DNA of 64,000 nt, from the NCBI GenBank assembly GCA_015680685.1, contig MNCI01022058.1:45670-109669 (forward strand), in the 5' to 3' direction. The DNA is from Gnetum montanum (taxonomy: Eukaryota > Streptophyta > Gnetopsida > Gnetales > Gnetaceae). The translations under genes and the position numbers were made by a program. Within the stretch, counting starts at the first letter, position 1, and the number at the start of each line of letters is the position of its first letter. This document shows positions 23,357 through 35,640 of this stretch, piece after piece. Under the pieces are notes generated by a model. The model did no database searches and had not been told where the DNA came from. It saw only the letters and a program-made list of their open reading frames with translations.

Positions 23357-24560
23357 TTATTCTATGACATAAGAGTCTTCTTGAAGGTTATTTTTAAGAA
23401 CTAAGACTTCTAATGGATTATTGTTATGTAGTTCATCAATTATGGGATAAGTTGGGTTACTTAGCTCTACAACTTTATCTTCTCTAGGTTCCTTAATGTG
23501 ATGTTGATGATATACTTTAATTCTTTGTATATTGACTAAGAATGTATTTGAGGATTCACCAATAGGTGATATGAGAATGATTCCATTATCATGGGGTTGG
23601 ATAATTAAATAAGGGCCTTTCCACATAGTTGTTAACTTCCTTGGAAATTTATGTAATCTCATATTGTAGAGAAGAACTTTATCACCTATGGAAAAGTGTT
23701 TTTTAAAGATATTATTATCATGTAATGTCTTCATTTATTTCTTTAAAATTTTTTGTTTGTCAAGAGCATGCAGCCACTTTTCGTCAAGTTTGTGAAATTG
23801 GTTAATTCGAGTGGCCTAGTTCATGTCTTCATCAAAGTTAAGTTGTTAGGCTAACTATAAAGATTGATATTTAAGTTCAACAAGTAATAGACACAACTTG
23901 CCAAAAACCAATTGATAAGGTGAATATCCTAAACTTGGTTTCTAGGTAATCAGATAAGTCAAAAGTGCATCTTGCAACTTTTTAGACCAATCCTTTCCTT
24001 TAGTACATATAGTTTTTGTTAATATATTCAAGATAATTCTATTAGCATTCTCTACTTGGCCATTTGTTTAAGGATGAAAGGCAATAGCTATTTTATATTA
24101 GATACCATAAGACTTAAGGAAATTTCCCATGATTTTATTGACAAAATGGGTTCCTTAATCATTAATAATTGCCCATGGAGTTCCAAAACATGTTAAAATA
24201 TTTTCTCTAATGAATGCTACAACAACCTTAACATCATTTTTTGGGGTGGCTTTTGCTTCTACCCATGTGGTGACATAGTCAGTACAAACCAAAATGTATT
24301 GACATCGATTAGATGGTGGAAATGGTCTTAAAAAGTCTATACCCCACACATCGAATGGTTCTATTGTTAAAATTTGTTTTAAGGGCATTTCATGTCTTTT
24401 TGTTATGGTTCCCATTCATTGACATTTATCACATTCTTGCACATATGTGCATCTTTAAAAATTTAGGGCCAATAAAATCCACTTTAAAGGATTTTGATGG
24501 TAGCACATTTACTATCAAAGTGGCCACCCCCTAAATCATCATGGCACATTTGTAGAATTT
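23357..24560 (-). pseudogene. pol (INT): Element G integrase pseudogene
   Basis: Minus-strand reading gives FDVWGIDFLRPFP with the first catalytic Asp near 24345, FGTPWAIIND with the second near 24155, and GQVENANR with the Glu near 24050, so the three catalytic residues are present. The C-terminal GPY/F module reads FSIGDKVLLYNMRLHKFPRK and MWKGPYLII at 23734-23550. No chromodomain follows. Stops and a frameshift (start of the open frame at 23734) inactivate it. The motifs match Athila integrases. Confidence 0.8.
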
Positions 24561-26060
24561 ATTGTTGTTCATTCTCAACTACACATTTCCTTGCTATGTT
24601 ATATTATAGATTCAATAAAGATATGAACTACTCCAGATGTACCTAGATATGGTGGTAGGGGTTTTCATAATGGCTAGATAGTTGGCAACATTAGCAAACC
24701 AAGGATCCTTTCTTGTAGAAAAAATTTATTCATAAAAAAATTCATCATGAAAGACTCATTGTGTTCGATTCTCATAAGTAGTTTCTAGCCTTGAAAGATT
24801 ATCTGCTACTACATTTTCCTTCCTCTTTTATCTAAAATATCTAGGTCAAATTCTTGGAGTAATAAGCACCATCTCATTATTCTTGCATTTTCTATTTTTT
24901 TGGTAGCTAAGAATTTAATGGCTGAATGATCAATATATACTCTAGTTTTATATCCTATTGATCAATATATACTCTAGTTTTATAACCTATTAAATAATGT
25001 CTAAATTTATCTAAAGCATATACAATAGCTAATAATTCTTTTTCTATAGTTGCATAGTTTACTTGGGCTTTGTCTAAACTTTTGAACACATAATAAATCA
25101 CTCATGGTTTATGATTAATGTATTGTCCTAAAACTGCATGTACTACTGTGTCACTAGCATTACACATTAGATCAAAAGGATAATCCGAATTAGGTGCATG
25201 TAATATAGGGGCTATGGTTACTCATTTTTTCAATTCCAAGAATGCTTCGTGATAGTCATTAGTCCCAAAAAAATGAAACATCTTTTTCTAAGAGCATGTA
25301 TAATGGTTTAGCAATTTTTGAAAAGTCTTTGGTAAACCTTCTATAATACCCAGCATGTTCTAGAAAAGATCGAAGAGTCTTTAAATTAGTTGGAGATGGA
25401 AGTGTAGATATGACTCTTATTTTCTCATCATCCATCCTTATCCCATCTTTAGAAATAACATGTCCTAACACTATGCCACTCATAACCATCAAGTAACTCT
25501 TTTCACAACTTAATTTTAAATTTTTATCAATACATCTATCTAAGACATGTTCGAGATGTTGTAAAGTTTCTTCATAAGTATTCCCATAGACTAAAAATCA
25601 TCCGTAAAAACTTCAACATAATCTTCTAACATATCAGAAAATATTGAGATCATGGCTCTTTAGAAAGTAGCTAGTGCATTACAAAGGACATAAGGCATAC
25701 ATTTATAAGCAAAATTTCCATAAGAATATGTAAAGGTTGTTTTATGTTAGTCTTCGGGGGCAATGCCTACTTGATTGTAACCACTAAATCCATCCAAAAA
25801 GCAATAATATTCATGTCCTAATTTTTCCAAAATTTAACCTATGTATGGTAATGGAAAATGGTCTTTCTTTGTATTTTGGTTTAACCTTCTATAATCTACA
25901 TAGACTCTCCATTTTCCACCCTTTTTTGGTAACATAATAATGGGGATCACCCATTCACTATCAACTATTGGATAAATTATTCCTTCTTTCCAAAGTTTTA
26001 AAATTTCATTCTTAACAATTTGTTTTAAGGTTGGATTAATTCATCTTGGGGGAATTCATA
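24561..26060 (-). pseudogene. pol (RT-RH): Element G reverse transcriptase and RNase H pseudogene
   Basis: RT blocks on the minus strand are INPTLKQIVKNEILKLWKEG, WVIPIIMLPKKGGKWRVYVD and FLDGFSGYNQVGIAPED. The catalytic box reads VEVFTDDF, so FMDD is FTDD (about 25594-25611). They are followed by IVLGHVISKDGIRMDDEKIR and FLEHAGYYRRFTKDFSK, close to Athila. RNase H has QVNYATIEKELLAIVYALDK, YKTRVYID, RIMRWCLLLQEF and ENVVADNLSRL. A 32-base tandem duplication at 24927-24990 breaks the RNase H frame. Confidence 0.8.
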
Positions 26061-26556
26061 CTGGTTTTACATTGTCCTCTAGATAGATAGGATGTTGGCA
26101 AATGTTGGGTGAGATTCCTTGGTGAAGGTCCTTACAGCTCCATGCAAATGCCTTAGAGTTTTTATGTAGAACTTCTAATAATTTTCTTTCTTGCTCATTA
26201 GTAAGTTGGGAATTTGTTATTAATGATTTATTATGATCTAGGAAAACATACTTAAGTGTACTAGGTAGTTCTCTAAGATCCAAGGAATCTTTATTTGTTG
26301 ATTGAGCTATTTTTCCAATATTTCTTAAACCCAAATTCAAAATTTGGTCAAGGAGATCTTGTTGTTCTTTAGTTGAGGGATCTAAAGGTCCTTTCTCAAA
26401 ATTATTCAACATTAAGGTTTCCCTATCTTATACCATTGCTAAAGTGGGTAAAGTGTAGAGCCTTCTTGCTTCCTTCAAGTCTACATTTAAATGATATTCT
26501 TTTACCTTATCATATATATTTAGTGTAAAAGTAAGATTGGCAAAGGAAAGTTGAAG
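26061..26556 (-). pseudogene. Element G protease-RT linker
   Basis: Open frame 26056-26412 reads LRELPSTLKYVFLDHNKSLI and KNSKAFAWSCKDLHQGISPN, the usual segment just upstream of RT in Athila-type pol. The 26413-26556 part is poorly conserved and carries stops. Confidence 0.65.
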
Positions 26557-26870
26557 TTATCTAGATCTACAATTCATTACCACATCAACTGTTGCTAACC
26601 AAGGTCTACCTAATATAATAGAAAAACAATCAAGATCTTTTACTTCCAAAACAAAAAAATCAATTGGGTATTTTCCTTTTTCTACCTCAGTTATCAAGTC
26701 CTCTACTATTCCTATGGGTTTTACATTTGAACCATCAACTAATGATATTGTCATGTTTACTCCTTTGATATCTTGTATCTCAAGTGACCTAGTCATTTCA
26801 AGAGGCATGATATTAATGCTAGCTCCTAAATCTAATAGGGAATTTTTAATTGCTTAGCCATTTATTTTGA
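26557..26870 (-). pseudogene. pro: Element G aspartic protease pseudogene
   Basis: Minus strand reads SLLDLGASINIMPLEM with Asp-Leu-Gly-Ala-Ser at about 26830-26840, the form characteristic of Athila-type proteases. It continues PIGIVEDLITEVEKGKYPID, FFVLEVKD and IILGRPWLATVDVVMN. The frame 26557-26808 is open; the N-terminal strand has a stop. Confidence 0.8.
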
Positions 26871-28720
26871 TTGGAATGGTAGGGACTCTAGGATCTTGGT
26901 ATTTTGGAATCTCTTAATTTTGTATAAGTTGAGAAAGATTGTCAACCAAATAAACCTATTTAGAAATTTTTTTTCTTTCTTCTCCTAGTGCATAATTCCT
27001 TTAAGTATTTGGTGTAAAGTGGTGTGTCTTTTACTGATTTTTCTAAAGGGATATGCAAATACAATTCACTAAACATTTTTCAAGATAGGCTTTAGTTGTA
27101 AAATCCTCTTGTAATCATTTAGGGAAAGGAGGTAAAACTAGTTGCCTAGAGAGTAATGGTTGTTCTTTTTTCCTAGTTGGTTGATCTTCCTCATTTATTA
27201 TTTGTGGATGAATTTTTTCTTATGTCCCTACCTCTTGAATTCTCACCTTCTTTTGGGGTTTAGGTTCAATTATTTTTCCACTTATTGTAGTGATGGAATG
27301 TAATTGCTCTTTACCCTTTCTTTGAGATGTAGGATTTGGTTCAAGTTGGGATGGTAATTCATTTTTTGTTAAGTCTTGAAATCTCCTTCTAGTCTCATTC
27401 ATGAATTATCTACTTTCTTCTATGAAGGAAGTGGCTTTGGGTGAGTTTATCCAAGTGTTCATTAGTTGGATTCTTAAATGACCTAAAGTTATTTTGAGGA
27501 TAATGTTATTGGTAAAATAGTTGTTGAGGAAAGTTCATTGTTGGTTAGCTCTTAAATTGTTGAAAAGCCTTTACTGACTCTTGCATTTCCTCTTAACAAT
27601 AGAACAAGGCTGGGTAGGTTGTTTGGTCATGTTGGGGACTACCACAAATGTTGCACATTTTTCCTTGAATTCCATGAGCTTGTTTGTTAATTAATCATGT
27701 CAAGTCATCCACTTTTTTATTTAATTTTTTGTTTGTTGAGTCATGCCTTGCATAATATTGGGTTTTGGCCAACATTTACTTTGATCTACTAATAAATCTA
27801 TGATTCTCCAACCATCTTCCGAGGTCACATTTAAAATATTTTCTCCACATGCAAAGTCAACATTTTGCTTACAATAAGGTAATAAGCCTTCTACAAAGAT
27901 TTGAATTAATTGATGGGTTGGGGATCTATGGTTTGGATTTTTTAAACATAATCCTTTAAATCTATCAAAGGTACTTTCATAGTCTTCATCCTCATGTTGC
28001 ATAAAACTCATTAATTACTTCTTTAATGAATATCACCTATCATTAGAAAGAAATCTTTGTAGAAAAGCATTCTTCATCCCATGAACTAATTTGTGTTCTA
28101 AGGGTTTGTAGCCAAAAATCAACTTTATCCTTTAAGGTGGATTTAAAGACTATCATCTTAGTTTTATTCCCACTCTAAGGTGCTAACATGGCTAATGTTC
28201 TTTCAAATTATCTTATGTAGGTAATCAAATCCTCATCATTTGTTCCTTTAAAGATAAATAATAAATGAATATTTTAAACCTCTACATCTCTTCCTTATGG
28301 AAAAAATAATGGTCCTTGAGGTATAATGGATGTTCTTTGATTCAATAACTCCCCAAGGGTTTGTCCTAGGTATGATTAACCAATTGGAACATTGGAACTC
28401 AAACTACTAAAGGAGAGAGAAATTAAACCTATGGAAAATTGGGGATGTGTATGATGTGAAGAAAATCCCATCGTGTAAGTAGAGGCTACTATTGAGGTTA
28501 CTATAAGATTTGGTATAGAAATAGAGACTAGTGGTGAAATTTGTAAATTCAAAGTACTCATTGGTTGGGTAATACCTCCAATTGTGGTCACATAAGTTGA
28601 TATTGGGGTAGTACTTAGATTTTTGGGATCCTGCCCCCATAGTTGAACTCATGGTTGTAGTTGGAATATCAAATAGAGGATTAACAGATCTAGAAAAATT
28701 ATGTTGTGTTTTCTTCTTTG
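26871..28720 (-). pseudogene. gag: Element G gag pseudogene
   Basis: Capsid part at 28011-27721 reads DEDYESTFDRFKGLCLKNP, LIQIFVEGLLPYCKQNVDF and TSEDGWRIIDLL, an Athila-type gag. A zinc knuckle near 27637-27680 reads CNICGSPQHDQTTY, the CX2CX4HX4C pattern with the last Cys changed to Tyr by one G-to-A change. Downstream is a charged region up to protease. Upstream frames at 28376-28652 are Ser/Thr/Pro-rich N-terminal remnants. Confidence 0.7.
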
Positions 28721-29199
28721 GGATTTTGTGTTGTCAAAGGGGAAGAAAAATCATATCTTGATTGCATTGGTTCCTCTTGGTCTTATTTTTGAGTGACTTT
28801 TGTACATTTATAAAGGCTAAGAATGCTCTTAGAAGGTTCAATTCGTGTTGGTTTCTTTGGTTGTTTTGTTGGTTTCATTTAACAAAAACATTCTTCGTTA
28901 GCACATTCATGGGCTACCATTCCTAAGAATTTACAAACTAATTTAATAACTCATACTATCATGGCTTTAATTGTGACTTTTTTAGTAGTTATGATAAGAG
29001 GAGCTAATTCCTGACATTTTTCCTTATTTTGGGATTTTTAATGGAAGAAAAACAAGTCAAAGAAACCATTTCTCAAATTACTTAAATAAAAGAAACATAA
29101 AATAACATAAAAAAATAAAATAAAATGTACTTGGAATATGAAATTACAAAATGAAATTAAAACATATAGAATTCTTGATGATGATTAACTCTACCAGCC
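28721..29199 (-). other. Element G leader between primer site and gag
   Basis: AT-rich leader with no recognisable ORF or RNA gene; the packaging region would be expected here. Confidence 0.4.
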
Positions 29200-29217
29200 T
29201 TCCCAACAATGGTGCCA
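29200..29217 (-). promoter_or_regulatory. Element G primer binding site (tRNA-Asp type)
   Basis: Minus strand reads TGGCACCATTGTTGGGAA, three bases inside the 5' LTR. It matches the plant tRNA-Asp complement TGGCGCCGTTGCCGGGGA except for C-to-T and G-to-A changes. Confidence 0.75.
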
Positions 29218-29220
29218 AAT

Positions 29221-30291
29221 TGACGAGCCAAGCAAAATTCGATGTTGAATACCTTTAATCTTTATCTTTGTTTCTTTCATTGTAGAAATGGTCACCTTGT
29301 CTATGACTGACCCATGAGTTGTATCCTATGGAGGAATAGTTTAAATTCAAAACATCATCAAGACATAAAACTAATGATTAGATCTAGATTCAATTAAGAA
29401 CACCACACTTACGGTTGTCACCCATAAGTAAAATCAACAATATTCACCTTAACTTCTAATATTAACTTCAAAATGAATACAATTAATTAAACCAAACTGA
29501 ATTTAAGTAAATTTATGAGATATAAGGAATATTACAAAGGAGACGTCATGTAATTTGTGACCTTGCTCTATTGTTTCTTCAATGCAACAACTTCACAATC
29601 TTAAAACATTATTGGCTGTTAATGGATATGGAAATTACTACCCATGGGTAACATCCACTATAACATCCACCACCACCACCCATGCAAGTAACATTCGTTG
29701 TAATGTCCACCAATCATGTGACAAAGAAACACACAACCCCCACCACCCACACGCAGGTAACAGTTGCAAGAATGTACAATTATAAAAATAGCTGGGAATC
29801 ACACCTCATCACCCACATAACATCCCCCATAGAAAAACTATAATCTCCATCAAGGTAACATGTAGGAAATAGCTCCAATTGTGCAGTCAAAGAACATGGT
29901 TGATGGAGCGGCACACCCACATTGTAGCATCAACATCCAAGTTACAGCTCCATTACCGCCATAAATCCTCAATGTGCATTCCTGTTACTGTTGCAAAAAC
30001 AAAACTAGAAACTAGAAACTAGAAAACATAATACCAGTATAGATCAAGGAATTGGATTCTTCAACTTCCACCACATGGCTACCCAACAACAAAACCTACA
30101 CCTTTGGTTCAAGTCTTTAGTACATAAAAAATAATAAACTAATTATAATCTAATAATAATAAAATAATACTCATCACTATAATAAACTAAAACAAATTAA
30201 AATAACTAAAATAAACATTAATTAAACACTAATTAAAATCATTAACAAAATGTAATTAAGATCTTAAAACTACCAATTTTGGGGTTTAACA
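29221..30291 (-). repeat. Element G 5' LTR
   Basis: 1071 bases bounded by TGACGAGCC and GGGTTTAACA (plus strand), next to the primer site and the TCCAT duplication. Inside are CCACCACCACC and CATCCACTATAAC-like repeats (29650-29760) and a tandem AACTAGAAACTAGAAA at 30004-30022. It is longer than the 3' copy (901 bases) because of the repeat-rich middle. Confidence 0.85.
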
Positions 30292-31091
30292 TCCATCTTA
30301 TGAACTTTCATAGTTCAAGCTTCCTTATTCATACATTACCTGTGCCTGTTTTTTGATGAAATACACATCTATCATCCAAGACCCTTTAATTCTACTTTAA
30401 ACCTTCCTAACATCCATAGAAAATTACTCTTTATCTACAAAACTTCAAGAAAACTAAAAATTTTTGGGCCCCGATATTAGATCCCTGATATTGGATCTAC
30501 CTTAATATCGGATCCCTAATCTCAAATCACATCAAAAGTATATATAGGCAAACACTTAGCCAAAATTTTCATTCTTTCTCATTTGAAGCAAGAGATATTT
30601 TTCAAATTTTCTTTTGTGAATTTAGTTTTGACCTCCTAGCTTTCCCAAGCCATATCTCACACGCTACCACTTCAATTTATGTGATTTTTGAACCTATTTG
30701 ATCTTGAAGTGCTCAACTTAGTCATGGAGGGTGCTAGTGAGGAAAATTTGGACCATTTTTTTTAAAACATACTAACACTCGGAAGGTCTTTTAAGGGTAA
30801 GGATGAAAGGAAATTTGAAATTTTTAATGAAAAATCATTCATATTAATGCCAAAATACTTGAATAATGACTCTTAAGGAGCTGTAACCATCATTACAAGC
30901 CACAAATATGAACAAAATAGATAACTATAAGGAGTCATAAAAATAACACTTATGGAAAGACTTGTTTAAATTTTTCTAACTTTGCAATCACAATAACTAA
31001 GAACTTAATGTACCTAAAAATATGAGAAAGAAAGGGAGTTATAAAATTAGAGAACACCTTCTAATGATCCCCAATTTCTTAATGATTGCAA
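30292..31091 (+). promoter_or_regulatory. Element A U3-like module and ORF3 leader
   Basis: After the TCCAT duplication, 30463-30520 holds GGGCCCCGATATTAG, CTGATATTGGATC and TTAATATCGGATCC, then AAGTATATATAGGCAAAC at about 30537 as a TATA-like box. The LTR of the same element has CTACGATATCGGGGC and TTTGATATTATGG before CCTATAAATATG, so the vocabulary matches. The leader ends AATGATTGCAA directly before the ORF3 ATG, the acceptor seen in H (GTGATTGCAG) with AG changed to AA. No gene is visible in 30292-31091. Confidence 0.45.
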
Positions 31092-33820
31092 ATGGTCCCA
31101 AAGAGAGTTGTACAAGGATAACCCTCACAAGGTGCAAGTAAACAACCAAGAGGCTAAGGTAGAGGTCGAATTGAAGTACAAAAATTAGAACATGAGAAGC
31201 AAGAAGCCCAATCATTCAATATCTATCAAGAAACTCCTACTATGGGATAGTCAACCTAAGGAGAGGTAGAGGAACCGTAAGTGCAAGGAAAACACCTCAC
31301 ATTGTCACAAGACTACCTCCCAACTATTCAAGAAAGATCAGTTCTAACCATAGTTATTATGGAAATGAACTTTGACCCATTCATGGAATTTATGCCAAAA
31401 GTAGTAAAGACACAACTTAAGGCATCACCACTATGCCCTATCTTATCTGATAGTGGTAAATGGTACCTTCAAGAAACCTATTAGTGCTAGCATAACAAAG
31501 AAGAGGGCACCACAGTTAACATTGGAGGAGTCTCAGTTTCATTCTCAATCAAGGCAATAGCTAAAACACTCAACATACCTAATGAAGGGGCAAGGGTAAC
31601 ACATTTTTCCATCTAATTAGATCCTGAAACTAGAAAAATATGGCTGAAATGGGCATATGGCAAAGAGGATAAGGGCTATAATGAGCTAACTTTGGAAGAA
31701 AGAATCTACTTCAAAATTGGCACCTATCACCTATTCCCAACAAAAGGACTCAATCGACTAACCACTTATGTGGCTAGAGAAAGTGCAATCCTCATAGGCA
31801 AATACAATGCTAACCTCACACAACTCTGCTTTATGGAAATCCAGAGGTAGTTTGAAGAAAGGAAGGTAAGAAAGCCAACACTTCCATTTTCCTACCTTAT
31901 CAAAAAGTTGTGCAAGTGAGTTAAAATCCTAGGATACACTAATGACATTCCTAGAAGAGCATAAAATGCTTCATATGTTGAATTTCTTAAAATAGCACCA
32001 CCTAGAAAAGATTCGGGTGCAGAACAAGAACAAGAGCAAGAGCAAGAGAAAAAATAGGAACAACAGTAGCAATAGCAATAGCAATAGCAACAACAACAAG
32101 TTCCACCACCGTTGCCATAAGATTATAAACTGTCGATGAGTCATCTACAACAAATTGTAGAAACCATCAATTGGGGAACAAGGTAGGAGGCCAACCTTTA
32201 CATAGGTATTGATAGTGCCATCCATCCTATAGTTTTAGTAGATCCAACAAGTGGACAAATTTCACTATAGTTAGGAGGATAGGTCCAATGGTCACAACAG
32301 ATCTCTAGGAACATTGCATCATTCTAAGTCATGCTAGAGACTAGAGAGGGAACCACAGTAATGGTAATGCAGCACCAAGATGCAACAAGAGCAACAGAGG
32401 TGATCGCTGATCACATTAAAGAATCTTTCAACATACCTATTGTGCCACCAAAAAATCTGACTGGAGCCAAATACGCTCAAATGTTAGCCATAACCTCGAT
32501 AATTCTTGCAAACCATGAAGATGTGCTCGATAGACTACTATAAATTAGGCAAGTCATGACAACACTTTTTGACATCCCTAGTGATGTCACTATAGTATAG
32601 TCTAAGCTCATTGCTACCAAAGAAAATTTGATAATGGTAGAGACAAGGGTAGAGCATGCAAAGAATGAAATTCTAAGATTACAAGAAGAGCTCACATCCC
32701 TGAGAGCTAAGTGAAGATATCCAACTTAATTCGTTGCACCTAACTAGATAAAGCAATTTAAAACTTAACAAATAAACCACCTAATTTACTAGAATAAATA
32801 GATGGCAACAAAGAAGGAGAAAGTAGTATGGAATGCCTCCGTAGCAAAAGCACAAATGTATGCACATGATAAGGCACTTACCATAGTCCAAGAAGAAAAT
32901 AAACACCTTGCTACTGATAATATGAGGTTGACCACTATGGAAAAGCAAAAAAAAAAAACATCCTGGAGGAGAGCATCCACCAATTAAGGGAACAATTGGT
33001 GAGGATCAACCAAGACATGAGTCGCCTTGCATGAGAACATCAAACCCTCTTAATGGAGGAGGTACATACCATTCATCAAAAGTTATTCATTAAAATAAAT
33101 GCATGGCAAAACGAGGTAAAGAAACACAAAAGGCTCAAGGAACACTTCCATGATCAAGTGGGTATGTACAAACAAATCAACGATAAAGAGATACAGATGG
33201 CCAAAGCTAGAATTAACTCCATTTCAACAAAAAATCCTAACTGGCAGCCCATCCTGAATAGTTTTGCCCATGTTCATCATGCAAAAGTGAAAATCAAAGA
33301 CCTACAAATCAAAGACCTGAAAGAGTGCATGGGATTAGCTAACCTCCATTATGCTAACTTGGACATGTTGATAGCAAGTAGGCCTAGAAATGAACTAGAA
33401 TAGAAAGTAGCAGTCATCTATGCCTTATACAAGAAAGAGTTTGCGGATCACGAAGATGCTTTACAAAAACTCCAAGTGATAAACTCTGAACTAGAAGTAG
33501 TGAAGGCTAGCTAACAAGGGAAAAACGATGTAGCAACAAACCTAGCCAAAAGGTTATCTAATTATCATGAATTATGTGAGAAGGCCAGAGCATTTGAAGA
33601 GGAGAGGAGGCAATTTGCAACCTAGTATGTTAAGGCTAATCAAATGTTTCTACTACTGCTATGCCCATGGGATGTCCCTGCTCCATCACACATTGCATAA
33701 CAAGCATGAACGATACATGATCCAAGAATGAAGGAGGAAAAGTTTCAAGCACTCATGAATTGATACAAGTTCCAGAAGCTTGGCAACAAGGGGAAGCAAC
33801 CAATGAAAGAGCCACCTTAA
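31092..33820 (+). pseudogene. Element A ORF3: plant-transposon-like domain, poly-Gln linker, coiled coil
   Basis: Starts MVPKRVVQG (compare MAPK in B and H) and has an Arg/Gly-rich stretch, QPRGRGRGR. The N-terminal domain at 31280-31960 reads SGKWYLQETY, VSFSIKAIAKTLNIPNEGAR, YNELTLEERIYFKIGTYHLF and LPFSYLIKKLCK. An acidic/poly-Gln linker at 32010-32100 is made of CAA, CAG and TAG codons. The second half has VMVMQHQDATRATEVIADH and NHEDVLDRLL, then coiled coils at 32600-33040. The conserved C-terminus reads KECMGLANLHYANLDMLIAS and HDPRMKEEKFQALMN. Several stops are TAG at Gln or Trp positions. A lost pol but kept ORF3 almost whole. Confidence 0.65.
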
Positions 33821-34021
33821 CTAAGAACTACCTAGACTACATCAAGCTTCACCATTTTTAAAAAAAATTTATCATGTTATGTCTTGTGTAAATGTTGTGT
33901 AAAATATCACTGTGACATTTGAGAGTCATGTATATAGAAGTCAATGTCATGTAAATCTACCTCCCAATTTTGTAAGGAACTCCATCCTCATTTTTTTTAA
34001 CTCAAGGATGAATTTTCAGTT

Positions 34022-34034
34022 AGTCATGGGGGTA
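34022..34034 (+). promoter_or_regulatory. Element A 3' polypurine tract
   Basis: AGTCATGGGGGTA directly before the LTR start TGATAAATC; plus-strand primer site. Confidence 0.8.
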
Positions 34035-34868
34035 TGATAAATCAAATTTTTACATGGCTACGATATCGGGGCATAAGCTATGATGTCATATATTTGATAT
34101 TATGGACATGTGCAAGCCTATAAATATGATACTTAGGTGCACGGTCCAAACAACTTTTCATTCAGTTCATAGGTAGACTCTTGTAGTTTGTTTTTGTAGT
34201 TCAATGATAGAGTGAATGCTTGCAATGTGATGTTGAGCAATTGTCTAAAGTATTTATTTGAGTGAAGTGTATTTGGGCGCAATTCATGATGGAAATAAAA
34301 ATAAAGATTATTTTCCATGATTGCAACATCCACTTAACTTTATTATTTTACTTAGCATAATTCTTATTATTTTCCTATTTAATCATTTACATTTCTAAGT
34401 ACTTTAGTTTCCTTATTCATAGTAAAGCTAAATGAGTATGACTAGTTTTGAGCATTAAGTGTGATTGTTTAGTAACCCAGTAGTGGTTTGACATGATTTG
34501 CTTAGTAGTGAACTCACTTGGTAATCCTAGTAACTATTACATGAGCCCAAGACATGTGTGGAAAGCTAGGAATGGATGCTCATTGCTCTAGGCTAGAGTA
34601 GATTGTTGTACCATCTTCCTTCAACTTATTTTTACACTTTACAATGTTTACTAGGAGCAATGTCCCTACAACATCAATATAGCATACACCTCATTGAGAG
34701 TTAAACCATACACATAGATTATACTAGCTCCATGTGGGAAGACAACGATCTTGAACTTTAACTAATCACTAGCATATTCACATTGCCTTGTCCACGGAAT
34801 TTGTCCAGGCTACACATGAACACTCGTATCTCATATGGTTGGGTGTTGGACTACTACAACACTCATCA
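34035..34868 (+). repeat. Element A 3' LTR
   Basis: Starts TGATAAATCAAA and ends AACACTCATCA. U3 has CTACGATATCGGGGC and TTTGATATTATGG, with a TATA box CCTATAAATATGATAC near 34118. The end carries the family sequence GGTTGGGTGTTGGACTACTACAACACTCATCA in a variant form. Its start resembles the LTR of element D (TGATAAATTG), so A and D are close subfamilies. The 5' partner is off the window; right flank AATAC would be the target duplication. Confidence 0.8.
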
Positions 34869-35640
34869 AATACGTATCAAATTTAAAACTGATCTTGATT
34901 TACTCGATGCCATCCAAAATTTATATATAGAAATAATTTTTAAATTAAAACAAGGTTTTCCCCTTGCATCAACATTATTTGGGATTTTCATTGATGGACT
35001 AAAAATGGGGATTAAATAAGTAGTACAAGTCCTTTCATTAAAGTGGATTAATCATAGGTACAACTTTTAATCTTTGCAAATGATTAACACTAATTGCAAA
35101 TTCAAAAAGAAGATTAAAAGTAATGTTGTAACAACTAAAACAAATTTGTGAATATATAGAAATGAATGTAAATATTGACAAAAAATAGTGCTAATTTGTA
35201 GATTAATGAGAGAGATTATAGTTCCTAGCTAAATAAAAAAAACTTGAGATTGTGGAGAAATACAAATATTTGGAAGTATAATGTTATCAAAGTTATAAGC
35301 AAAAGTAATGTATATCATAGTGAGTTGTAAACAAGTAGAAGGCTTTAAATAAAATGAAGAATAGATGTAGCAATTACAATATTTAAACTTAGATAAATTA
35401 GAATTATCTTTTTAAAAGAATTGTATAAATTACAATGCTTTATGGATGTGTAGCATAGAGTCTGGGTCTTAATCAAAAATCATGGAAGAAAATTGAAAAA
35501 CTTCCAAAACAATTCTTGTTGGAAGAATTCAAGATGAAAACTTAGTTCCATATGTAATACTTTTATTAAAAACTAGTGTAACTCTATACTTATAATATAT
35601 ATTTATTATTTGGCTGAGAATTTTTTATCTTAGCTCAACA
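34869..35640 (+). pseudogene. Non-LTR retrotransposon reverse transcriptase fragment
   Basis: Starts abruptly where A ends. RIKFKTDLDLLDAIQNLYIE and FKLKQGFPLASTLFGIFIDG are the LINE RT block around KQGCPLSPTLF. Further down, scattered across frames, are VNIDKK, YKYLEV, LYKLQCFMDV-type and LNQKSWKKIEKLPKQF, as in plant LINE RT C-terminal regions. It is heavily decayed. Element A therefore landed inside a LINE, whose 5' part should lie on the far side of A. Confidence 0.6.

Larger units (their letters stand above)
20723..30291 (-). mobile_element. Element G: Athila-like Ty3/gypsy retrotransposon
   Basis: About 9.6 kb with LTRs bounded by TGACAAGCC...TTTAACA on the plus strand and perfect TCCAT duplications (20718-20722 and 30292-30296). 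Read on the minus strand the order is 5' LTR, tRNA-Asp-like primer site, gag, protease with DLGAS, RT, RNase H, integrase, about 1.7 kb non-coding, 3' LTR. The protease and RT motifs are those of Athila. No env-like ORF remains. Inserted in the post-pol region of element A in opposite orientation. Confidence 0.9.
3190..34868 (+). mobile_element. Element A: OTA-type Ty3/gypsy element lacking RT/RNase H/integrase, split by elements B and G
   Basis: Element A occupies 3190-7450, 20538-20722 and 30297-34868; the gaps are insertions B and G. Removing them, with their perfect 5-bp duplications, restores one element in order: gag, protease, internal polypurine tract, non-coding post-pol region, U3-like module, ORF3, 3' polypurine tract, 3' LTR. 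The block at 20539-20588 after B matches the block at 15709-15757 inside B, which confirms that A resumes there. No RT, RNase H or integrase is present between protease (to about 5810) and the internal tract (6236), so A is a non-autonomous gag-pro-ORF3 derivative. Its 5' LTR lies beyond K, off the window. Confidence 0.8.

Noticed and set aside
3190-34868. Treating 3190-7450 and 30297-34868 as two separate elements
   Set aside because: The perfect GTTAT and TCCAT duplications and the resumed conserved block at 20539 show one element (A) split by B and G.
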